Below, piece after piece: positions 1 to 9,772 of a stretch of DNA of 64,000 bases; position 1 is the first letter of the stretch, and each line of letters begins with the position of its first letter. Position numbers and translations under genes: made by a program. Source of the DNA: Saccharina japonica (Eukaryota; Sar; Phaeophyceae; Laminariales; Laminariaceae); NCBI GenBank assembly GCA_008828725.1, contig MEHQ01001845.1, forward strand, positions 50,607 through 114,606. The letters run 5' to 3'. The notes beneath the pieces are model-generated. The model saw only the letters and a program-made list of their open reading frames with translations, did no database searches and was not told the origin of the DNA.

Positions 1-2935
1 CCCGATCCACGAACCCACCTACTTTCCCACCCACCCACCTAACCGGGGAAAAAAACAACAACCAGCCCACCCACGAATCTGGTCCGTTCCCATATCAAAC
101 ACCACCGCGACCTTGTTCAACCCAACCATACCCAACCAAAGCACCAGCCTCAACGAAATCGCTTGTGTTTTTTACCACGTTGTTTCCACCCACCACCTAG
201 TCACCACCCACCTATTTACCACCCACAACCCATTACCACTACGTACCACCTACGAAAAACATCCATCCGATCATTCAATATTACCCCAAACCCTACCCAA
301 CACAACCGAATCCCTATAAAGTCACTTGTGATAAACTCACGCACCAACCCACCCACGCACGGCCAACTCAGCCACCCACCATTGAGGGTCGCGCCCATAC
401 CCAACCACAACCAAACTATATCCAACCTCATCCAACTAAATTCACCTCAAGCCAAGCCAGCCCAAGCCAGCCCAACCCGACACCAATTAAACTCCAACCC
501 AACCCAAACTCCAACCCCGACGAAAGCACTGGTGTTTTACCGACCCGCCACCCATGAACCGCTCCCATTACGTCAACTACCCGCAACCCGCTTGCAGACC
601 ACAGCACCCGCCAACTCACCTGTCTACCCTCGAGCTCCGCACCACGACCCAGTACGAGTACAACCCAGCCCGACCCAAACCAACCCAACCATAACCAAAT
701 GAAGACACCTGCGTTTAACAAAAACACCTACCGACCGATCCCCCGCCCCCCACCCCCCCATCCGCTCAAGTACTCACCCACCTGCTCACCGGCCCGACCT
801 CCCACCCACCCACCACCACCATCACCGACCAAACCGCAGACCCCTCCACACGACCCCCAGTCCACCACCCACATCACCACCAACCCACCACCTACGGAAC
901 CACTCAACCCACCACCATGCACGCAACACCCCCACCACCACCTACCAAACCTTACCCACCCACCAACCAACACCACCCGCCTACCCAACACCACGCCGAC
1001 CTCGTCTGTGCACGCACTCCGGATTTCACCACCCTTTCTCCTGCTCTCAATCTGTTCCCGGCTTCACAAGTATGATATATACGGGCCTGGCTTGCGATTA
1101 TGTTGTCGCGACAAAAGATTCCCTATTACTCAGCTCACCCACCAAGCAACCACCCGGTTTTCGGGCGCACGTACTCCTGCCACGAAGCACGCTTGTGCTT
1201 TCCACTGCCGTGACCGCTACCAAACTCAACTCAGCCCAAAAGGGGCTCAACAATCGGGTCTGTCTCAGCGCCATACCGTTAATAAACCACTAGCCCGACA
1301 ACAGCCAACCCAACCCACCCAACCAACCAACCCACCCACCCAACCCAACCACCCAACCCACCCAACCCACCCAACCAAATCAATCAATCCAACCCACCAC
1401 CCATCTCACCCACCAACCCTACGCCAACCCAAGACACAACACCCACCATTCATCTTGTGTTTTTTGCAACACTAGTCTCGCACTGCCTTCCACAAACGAC
1501 TCATTATGGATACCACTTTTCCCTCCGCACTCTTTATATCCACCGTCTTCGAGAGCCAACTGTAACTCGAGACCTGTACCGACCTAACCCCTGACTGACC
1601 ATCCACTCCCCAAGCTGCCCATACCCAACCAGCAACCCAGCAACTCGTTCAAGCTGAATCAATCATCACCCCACGTTCAAAACCCAACGAAAGCACTTGT
1701 TGCTTCACTACCTACCCACCACTCACTTTCTAATGCCCGCTCCATCCGCACCAAGTTTAATTACACCCATGACGCAAAATGCCAGGCATGATGCACCCAC
1801 CTCACCTGCCACGGACACCCGCCCGGCCCACCTACCCATCGCCCAACCACCCAACCCATCTAAACAAGCCGACCCTTACATTTGCGGTATCCCGACCCAA
1901 AGCAAGCACCAAGCGCACCCAGCCGACACAATCGAACTTCCCACCACATAAACTCCAACTCGCGACGAAAGCAATGTTGTGCGTTATCGACCGCGCAGCA
2001 CGAACCACTCATATACATCATCTACCCGCCCAACCATTTGCACACTGAATACCAGCCCCACTCACCTATCTACCTCGAGCTCCGCCCACGCTCCCGGCTT
2101 TACAAGTCCACAGCCCAGGCCCGCCCAAATCAAAAAACCGAACCATGAACACAATGGAAGAGCACGGTATTCTCACAAAATGCACACACCGACTCACCGG
2201 ACCACCCCCCCCCCAGCCCTCCATCGCTCCCAAGTTACCACGCCATCTCTTCACCGGCCCGTACTTCCTGCAACCCACTCCACCGGACAATCCACCGAGC
2301 CTCATCGCCATACGCCACAAAACCACCCACACGTCTCACCTCGGCTCACCCACCACACACCCACCCATCATCCTCCACCCACCGAACCACCCCCATCACC
2401 ACCACCACCCACTTACTTCATCCCGCAGAACAACCCACAGCTTTTCGGTGCACGTACTTCCAACGAAGTGGCGCTTATGGTGTTGCCAGCAAGCCGTGAG
2501 CACCGGCAACCCATACCACCACCAGCCAACCTATCACGCATCCTACATAACCACCAAGCCCAACAACAAGGCCCAGCCCGTGCTAACCGACCGAACGACA
2601 TAACCAACCACCCAAACAACTAACCAACCGAACCAACCAAACCACAGCCACCAACCCAACCAACCCAAGCCACAACCCAACCAACCCACCAACCCAACCA
2701 ACCCAAACCACCTACCAACCGAACCCACCCTCAACCCAGGACCCAACCCAACCCAACCCAACCCAACCCAACCCAACCAACCCAACCCAACCAACCCAAC
2801 CCAACCCAACCCAACCAACCAACCCAACCCAACCCAACCCGACCCAACCAAACCCAACCAAAGCCAACCCAACCAAACCCAACCCCACCCAACCCCACAA
2901 AACCCAATCCAATCCAACCCAATCAAATCCGTGAT
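1..2935. repeat. C/A-rich, G-poor degenerate repeat block
   Basis: The + strand is overwhelmingly C and A (CCACC, CCAACC, ACCCACC) with little G. The long open frames here therefore translate to Pro/Thr/His-rich or Gly/Trp/Val-rich low-complexity strings and are not genes. Embedded in it are recurring non-simple phrases: a CAACGAAAGCACTTGTGTTTTACC-like phrase in divergent forms near 150, 518, 1686 and 1962; a TCTACC..CTCGAGCTCCGC phrase near 625 and 2070; and a TTCGGGCGCACGTACTCC-like phrase near 1008, 1157 and 2455. This suggests an old higher-order tandem repeat of several hundred bases filled with CCAAC/CCACC microsatellite. Origin (subtelomeric, pericentromeric or other satellite) is inference. 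Confidence 0.75.
2725..2935. repeat. (CCCAA)n interstitial array
   Basis: About 200 bases of near-continuous CCCAA/CCAA units, reading TTGGG on the minus strand. It ends abruptly at about 2935, where ordinary sequence begins. TTGGG differs from the TTAGGG telomere repeat by one base and is G-quadruplex-prone, but no true TTAGGG run is present, so it is not called a telomere. Confidence 0.8.
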
Positions 2936-3672
2936 GCATCCAAATGTGGTTCATATAATGATCTTATTGTCTCTCCCGCCAAACTTATAAATCGTTCCGA
3001 ACACGAGGCGAAGCGAAACGAGACCACGGCACAGTACCATTGTTTCATGGTGAAAAAATGACCGGGATGCACGAACGGGCGAGAAAGCCACAAGGGCAGA
3101 GAGGCCTATGGGGGCCTAGTACCTTGCGTTTGAGGTTATATAAGATGGGTTAGAACACCCTTGTCGTAACGAACCATCCTCGTCGTAACCAGACTGGGTG
3201 CACTTGCGGCGGAGGGGTTTAGCTACGTGCGAGACGCCGACCATTCGCGCTTACCCCTCCCGACACATGCCACGATAGAGCTGCACCTACGTGTTCCTGG
3301 GGGTCCTTGCTTGGTTATAGTATAGGGGCTCTATACTCCGTCCATAAGTCGACTTTGAGAAAACGCGAAAGGGCAAGTCGCTGCCTTGGGTATACCAGCG
3401 AATATTACACAAAAGGGTTTTCCAACGATAAGGCGTGCCGTGTAGGGCGTACGCTTTATTGGGTAGGTAGGTCCTCAATCGAGGAGCCTAAGTCAGAAAC
3501 GTCGTGGGCGAAAAATCTATCTCTATCGTAGGGATGCGCCCATGATACTGTATATCTACACATTTGGTGGCACTTTTGTCTTCAGCGCCACCGAAACTGT
3601 AAAAGGGAAACCACCCGCGTTGATGGCAACCACACGGTGCATTATCTGGCGATTAAAAAGAACTGTCCTTTA
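2936..3672. other. unassigned spacer
   Basis: Mixed-composition sequence with no convincing coding frame. The longest frames (about 70 codons at 3307-3531 plus and 3287-3478 minus) overlap one another and resemble no family known to me. A CGATAGAGCTGCACC string at about 3273 resembles the end of the GATAGAGGTGCACC MITE family described at 12992, 25718 and 27088, but no partner end was found. Confidence 0.3.
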
Positions 3673-4510
3673 GAGCCCATGTTAACGGATGAAACATAAA
3701 TTAAATTTGGAAAAAAAGAAAATTCAAATTCGCTTTTCATTGGTCTAAACTTGCACCACCACTGAAGATTAGGATTTTGGGGGATATTCTACGTATTTTA
3801 ATTGGACGAAAATACCAAGAAGATCCCAGGACCCTTTTCTGGGTAGAATTCAAATCAAGTTTGGGAGTTGGGCCGACTTGGACCGGCATGCCCACGGTGG
3901 GCAAATGCCCCGGTACAACCTGGCGCATTTCTTGATCGTATCGATGACCACGACCGAGGCGACAACACGTGAACCACAACGCGAGGCCACCGAGACAACA
4001 TCCGCGCCCACGCCTACAGACCATAGCACAGCTTCCCCCGGCGGTGGCGCCTCAAAACCAACCATGGCGGTCGCAATCCCAACTTTTCAACCAGCTTGAT
4101 GCCTCAACTCTATCAAAAACCGAGTGATCGACCCCAAAACAGCAGGATATGCTCAAGACTTCGCTTGCACCATCACCGTCGCTGTCTTGACCGTGGCGGT
4201 TCAGGGGTCTCTCTACGCCCACCCAAGATACCCTGAGAGCGATAGCTTCCTAGCCTGGGCCGCCGAAAGCAAAAGTATGCTGGCGGCGGCGCGCACGCGC
4301 CGAAGCATGCCTTCGCTCTCGTCTACTCTCGTCGGGCTTTTTCACCTGGGCGTTGTGAGGCGTGCTGCGTTGTTTCTATTTCAGAAATATTTGAACAAGC
4401 AATTCACTATTCCCCATAGGATGCAAACCAGTTTTGTTTTGCGAAATCACATCCAACTTGGATGTTATGTTTCTAATTGTTTTTTTTGCTGTCTTCATTA
4501 ATATGGACCC
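3673..4510. mobile_element. PIF/Harbinger-like non-autonomous DNA transposon
   Basis: The left end starts GAGCCCATGTTAACGGATGAA and the right end, read in reverse complement, starts GGGTCCATATTAATGAAG: an imperfect inverted repeat. Both ends are flanked by TTA (3670-3672 and 4511-4513), fitting the 3-bp TWA target duplications known for PIF/Harbinger elements. Length is 838 bp. It shares left-end sequence (a TTTTCATTGGTC phrase near 3737) with the truncated element at 16624, and an internal GCCCACCCAAGAYAYCC phrase (4218) with the element at 40897-41653. It encodes no recognisable transposase; a 73-codon frame at 3878-4099 is not conserved in the related copy. Confidence 0.65.
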
Positions 4511-4711
4511 TTACCTGAAGACTTCGCTCGCCGCGAATTGGCTTGGCTGAGCGGCGAGAGCATCCTCGTCCTGAATCTAAAGCCTGAAACATTTTCTCCA
4601 CACAAACTCCAAACATCCATGCCATTGTCAAGGAAGCTTTGGTACATGTTCTTTAAGTCTGTCCCGAAGATTTCTCTAGTTTTAGTTTTTAGCCAAACAT
4701 ATTTGGTCTAA

Positions 4712-5615
4712 GGCCATCTCTTACGGATTGTTTCCGAAAACTGGAAAATTGAGGAATCCTCGAGCGTCATAACCAAACGAGTTTTTTTCAGTTCGCAACC
4801 TTATCGCGCCCCAAGAACTGAGCATGATTTCTAGACAGCAAGTTGTAACAGAAAGTGTACAACAGCAGCACGAGGAAGACGGCACTCGTATGTACTTGTA
4901 CGCGAAACGCTTCCGAGGTTTTTGGCTGCCGCTCTGGACTACGGGCGGTCGAGGTGTTTGTCGCACCGGAGCACGCAGCGCAGAAGCATTGTACCCGACG
5001 GTGGCCGGGACAGCGGGAAACACAAGGGAGGGGTGTCGTTAGAAGTTGTGTTTTCCTCCTCGCTGTCTGTGTTCCTCTTTCATCAACAAACACGCCTCTC
5101 TCCAAGAGATCGACTGCCCTCTCGACGAGACAAGTTGGGCTCGGGGAAAACAAAGTTGTGCTTGTACTTGGAGAATGCCGCAGTCGCAGCTGCAAGGGGA
5201 GTTGAAAGGCTCCCGTGGCCGACGCCACCACAATCCGATCCCATCGAATTGTGGTGATGTTTGAGGCACGCGCGGGTGGGGAGCGTGGCACAACACTAAT
5301 CAGTAGCAATACACCTGTGTGCTTGCTTGGCAGACAGACGCGGCTTGTACTCAGCTGCTATTTCCGGTATATTTGAATGCGTTTTGCCTCCAACGATGTG
5401 TTGAAACCCATCACGATTCCAAATCCGATAGCAGTTTCAACCGTGACCTCGATCGGAAATGGGGTTCCATTTCCGAGTGGAGGCCGACTTGAAAGTGGTA
5501 GTTGAAAAACATGATCGAACATGGACCCACTTTCAAGCCCTTAAGGTTGACAATCGGTTTTGAAAACTGAAAACGTTCATTTTCAGTTTTCAGAAATCAT
5601 CCGTAAGAGATGGCC
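4712..5615. mobile_element. Harbinger-type MITE with GGCC inverted ends
   Basis: The left terminus GGCCATCTCTTACGGAT and right terminus ATCCGTAAGAGATGGCC are exact inverted repeats. Similarity continues inward through TTTCYGAAAACTG (about 32 bp in all). TAA flanks both sides (4709-4711 and 5616-5618), giving a 3-bp TWA duplication. Length is 904 bp. The interior contains overlapping open frames on both strands (for example 4788-5309 minus) with no recognisable transposase, so it is treated as non-autonomous. Assignment to PIF/Harbinger rests only on TIR/TSD form. Confidence 0.75.
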
Positions 5616-5618
5616 TAA

Positions 5619-6877
5619 GGACGTCCAAAGGTCCCTAAAACTCCAAAGTACCAAACAATCAGGCTAAACAAAAAAAGCAAAACATTAGGTGATATGTTCT
5701 TGAGGACTCATGGAAGATGTGTGCAAAAGTTCAAGATCTGATTCGAACGACCGGCGTGAACGTTGGCAAGGGAATCGTAGGCCGTCGATTTACTTGAACC
5801 AGCCTGACGTCCTCGCGAGTGGTGGCGAGCCTGGTATTTTATTTTTCATTGCAGCTAATGCGCCACCAAATTTCGAGGTGCATTAAGCTAAAGTTGGCGC
5901 CGTGAGCTGAAGGGCCTCCTCCTGTGGCAACTGTTTTCTTGGCGTCGCCCTCCACAGTTCCCTGTGCCTCTCCGCTTGTTTTTCTTCTTGCTCGGGTCAT
6001 CTGCGGGTACCCTATTTGTGTAAGAACACTGTGTGAAATTCATGATATGTTTGAACGGCGACACCGCAAGTGGCGATCGTTGCTGCGTGTGTTGTGTGCC
6101 GCGCACTGTTGTAATAGTTTCGTGGGACGTACCTCGTTGTGGTGAGATCATGTGGTTTGTGTTTAACCCCCAGCTTTACCTTTTTCTTGTTTAGTGGGTA
6201 TCGTTACGAGTTAAGGCGAGGGCGGGGCGCCCCTGAAAAAAAGAAAACAACACACCACACCTCCAGGGGTCAGGATGGAAATCCTTCTGGAGCGTTGTGA
6301 CTACAAGACGAAAAAAGAAAATGACATTGCTTGGGGTCTGTATTTTCACTTGGTTTTGGAGCCCCCCTTGCCTCGCGAAAACCGAATCCGTGGCGCGTCA
6401 TTTTGTTTTGGTTCGGGTGCTCTTAGTGAAGGTGTTGTTATCGCTTTTCTGTCATGGGAAATATAGGTTTCTCACTGTCAGCCGGGTGTGGAAAAACTAC
6501 GTAGAGCGGCTGTGAAATTCCGGGGGAAAGTAAACGGGACGAAGGTTTTGGTTTCGTTTACCACCCGAGCGGCTACCGCATGTTTCCTCACTTTCTCTCC
6601 TGGAGAACACCCACCTTTCTCTACTGCCTGCTCGCGTTTGCCGTGGGTTTTCATGCCTCTGCGTGACGTCCTGCTACATGTTGGGTACCTGATGTTGATT
6701 TACCAGACCGGTGTTAGGATGCAGGTAGCGCTTCTCGACCAAAGTATTTCTGGCTGACTATTGTTAAGGGGGACCATATTAAATAGGACTGAATATGGCT
6801 ACTGCAGTAACATAGGTATCTATATACCTGGTGGTTTTGTTTTGTCTGTATCGCTAGTCCTGTTTACTATGGTCCAC
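5619..6877. other. unassigned spacer
   Basis: No supported gene. Short frames of 60-90 codons occur on both strands (for example 5924-6145 and 6488-6757 plus) but none has a recognisable domain, and none can be preferred over its overlapping alternatives. Confidence 0.3.
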
Positions 6878-7296
6878 CCGAAATAATCAGGGCCTTTCTC
6901 GGGAAAATTCCCGAAGATTTCGGGAATCGAGTAAATCAGCCATATCATCCTAACCAATGTTGAATAACCAATGTTAAAAACACGACAAGAAAGACCAAAC
7001 CACGGCGAATGGAATGACGACGTTTTTTTTTTGTTACGATGTAGGAGCCGTGGTATGGCCACGGTAATTTTACCACGGGAATTTGCTTTTGAATTCCCGT
7101 GGTAAAATTCCCGTGGCCATACCGCGGTTCCTACTTCGTAAAAATAAATGAAAACGCCGTCATTCGATTCGCCGCGGTTTGGTCTTTCTTGTGGTGCTTT
7201 TTCCATTGTTTAGTCCTCCTTGGTTAATTTTATATGGTTGATTTACCTCGATTCCCGAAACGTTCGGGAATTTTCCCGAGGAAGGCCCTGGTAATA
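6878..7296. mobile_element. 420-bp foldback (long imperfect palindrome)
   Basis: Two arms of about 200 bp meet near 7086 with almost no loop. The outer arms share AGGGCCTTYCTCGGGAAAAT, then TTTCGGGAATCGAG (left near 6890, right complement near 7290). The inner arms share GGCCACGG.AATTTTACCACGGGAATT. Middle parts also pair: GGTTTGGTCTTTCTTG on the right with its complement near 6987. No coding frame is credible; frames at 6820-7206 and 7243-7434 are translations of the arms. This is the form of a foldback element or large MITE. No clear target duplication was seen. Confidence 0.75.
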
Positions 7297-9538
7297 ATAA
7301 GGCGGGTTTCGACACCTTGTGCGTACTTTCGTGCATATGGGGGACAACCTATATGGTCCCTCTATGGTGCCGGTTGAGGCGGTTACAGTGGAAGCATCTG
7401 TCACACTAATAATGGTTAATACTCGAGGCCACACTTCCCCTTATTACTACGTATTGCCATTACCATTAGGAGGCAATTCATGCTCTACAATGTCACTCGT
7501 TGCAAGCCTAGTCCATGGGCCTTGCTCAGCTTGACTTTTTTTTCTGCCCGATTTAGGGTGATATATAGTTCTACAATACCACTCGGCGCAAGCCTTGGCA
7601 TGGACCTTGCTCATCTTGATTTACGTCTTGTCCGCTTTTGGCTGAGATAGAGAGCTCAAGCGAGGAAAAAGCCTCTGAATTATTTTACGGTAGGTAAGGG
7701 CTGCAGTTAGTTTTCGCAAGCCGAGGCAATATTTTGTCACTGAGACCGGTCGAGCTTCTTACGTTAGTTACTACCGGTTAGAAGGATAATTTCGCTAGCG
7801 TGTTTTTGTTTTTAGGACTAGCCCCTAAACAATAATGCTGGTCGGGTTGGGCGATATATATCAGCCTTGTTCGAAGTCATGATTCCCGCTGAAATACTGA
7901 ACTCCTCGCTTGAGGAGCTCATAAAAGTAAGCCGCCACCCCTGCAAGGTGGCATTGCTCTGCACTCCTGTCATAGCATGCGTCACCATGGTGTATCCTTG
8001 TAAAAGTGTTATATTGTATTTATCTCTGGCCTTTATGTAAACCTCTGACAAAGACGTGCTTCTACTTTTAGTTCGAGCCAATGTGAGTTTCTCACTTACT
8101 TGGTGCGAAATAATACGGGAGCCCTTTCGAAACGGCTGAATCTCGATATCAGCTGATTCATTAAATAGACGGTTCAATCTCGAGGATTGCACGGGGGTTT
8201 CGGCGGGAGTTATTTAATATTGTTTAATGTAAGATTATGTTACAAGCGCCGAATTATAACACGGAATCACACCTTGAGGCGCCAGTATTGCTGCCGTGTT
8301 GTCACCAGGCAGCAGGGCAGCCGCCGCCCTTGCCGTGCACACCCAGTGTCGCAGAGGGGGATCGTTCCCCGGATTCGCCTGCTGCGTTCTGCTGCCCTTG
8401 TGTACTTCCTGGCGCTGTGCCATCTGTTGTGTATGTTGGGTGTCGACGCACAAAATACTTTGTTGGCCCAGGAGAGCCCATTCAACTGATCCACCATTGC
8501 CTAAGACATCATCAGTGCTGCTCGAGCTTGTCTCACGACGACTTTGTGTTAGCCTCTGAAGACCGTCATCGGTCAGCCATCTGAGCGTGTACTCATCATT
8601 TCTATCACCGGCGTGGGTTGGGGGTACAGTAGCAGACAACCAGCAAAAGCTGTGGGGCATCTATAAACGGCAAGCGTCAGCCGCCGCGCGAACAGAGACG
8701 GCACGGCCACATTGCACACCGCTAGGGTCCCTGTTGTGGTCCGCTGCACGCGTGTGTTTGCTGCTGTGCATAGATCGGAGTATCACACCTTTTGTTGGTT
8801 AAAGTTGGATTAAGTAGAAAGTTTCAGGGAGGGAATTGCAAAACAATCGATGGAACTAGACGTCAAAACTCTGTTGGAAAGCAGTGGATTTGGGGATATA
8901 AATAAATTGGCATGACTCCACCCAGTAACGACGTCCCTGGGAAGGGCACGGGTCAGGGCTGAGCCCCGGGGGGAGCACAGAAGCACATGCAGAAACAAAC
9001 CGAGGCGTATGCATGTACACGGCAAGCAGCACGCGTCGCAGCGATATATGATGGGACAGAGCGACTTCGAGCTGGCAGTATGATAGACGCCGACCGATGA
9101 ACACTACCAGCCGCAGACCATCGGGCTTTGCAGAAGTCGTTTTGAATTCACAGCCTCGATTCCACTTTCTTGTACCGATATTCGTTTGGTCCGTCTGATT
9201 GCTGGGTGTGATCGTGCAATTTCGCGTCCCCCCCCCTATATTTCCTGTTTTTTGTTCCCTTCCAATGCATAACTGTAACTGTTGGAACCTGTGCTGTGAC
9301 AATAAACTCGACTTTGCCGGTGTGCGTTCCACAACAAGGACTACCGTCCAGCATCCATCCGCGTACACAACTTGACGACAACTTACGAATATCCTGCTGC
9401 GCGCGACAAGTACACCATTATCCACCTGTATACAGCGTTATGTTCGTTCTTGCGTTTGCGGCGCAGTTGCTATACCTACGTAGAAGCATACCACGTTTTC
9501 GATGGCCATTTCGGGAACGTGTAGGGATGCAGTCGATC
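7297..9538. other. unassigned 2.2-kb spacer upstream of the EsV-1-7 gene
   Basis: No supported gene. The longest frames are 141 codons at 8235-8660 (minus) and 115 codons at 8237-8584 (plus). They overlap each other completely, so at most one could be real, and neither shows a known motif. A palindrome of the CTCCTCNCTTGAGGAG type occurs at about 7901. A TATA-like TATAAATAAATT lies at about 8897, some 0.87 kb ahead of the gene start, too far to be called its promoter without transcript data. Confidence 0.3.
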
Positions 9539-9723
9539 CCGTGCTCCTACCCCGGAACCCCACTAAGTTTCGAAACCCTCGGACCTCATCACTCAACTTT
9601 TTACTTTTTGCGCATTACCACTTTTTATTTGGTCGTTCTTTTAAGCACGTATAGAACACAGAGTTAATGCCGTGCTCCTACTCCGGAACTCCATATTTTC
9701 CTGAAAGTCTCGGAGCCTCATCA
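9539..9723 (+). repeat. 131-bp-spaced direct duplication in the 5' flank
   Basis: CCGTGCTCCTACYCCGGAAC followed by CCTCGGACCTCATCA-like sequence occurs at 9539-9592 and again at 9669-9723. The second copy ends 50 bp before the ATG of the EsV-1-7 gene. About 55 bp are conserved with substitutions concentrated in the middle. It lies where a promoter or 5' UTR would be expected, but no function can be shown from sequence. Confidence 0.7.
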
Positions 9724-9772
9724 ATAACCAATATCTACTTTTTCCTGCTCCCTACACCCCCATTAGGCAACG

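Noticed and set aside
163..2926. Plus-strand Pro/His/Thr-rich and minus-strand Gly/Trp/Val-rich open frames
   Set aside because: Direct translations of CCAAC/CCACC repeats; stop codons are rare because of composition, not selection.
2725..2935. Telomere
   Set aside because: CCCAA units, no TTAGGG/CCCTAA run, and the array is internal to the window.
8235..8660. Candidate small gene of 141 codons (minus)
   Set aside because: Completely overlapped by a 115-codon plus frame, no known motif, no way to choose between them.
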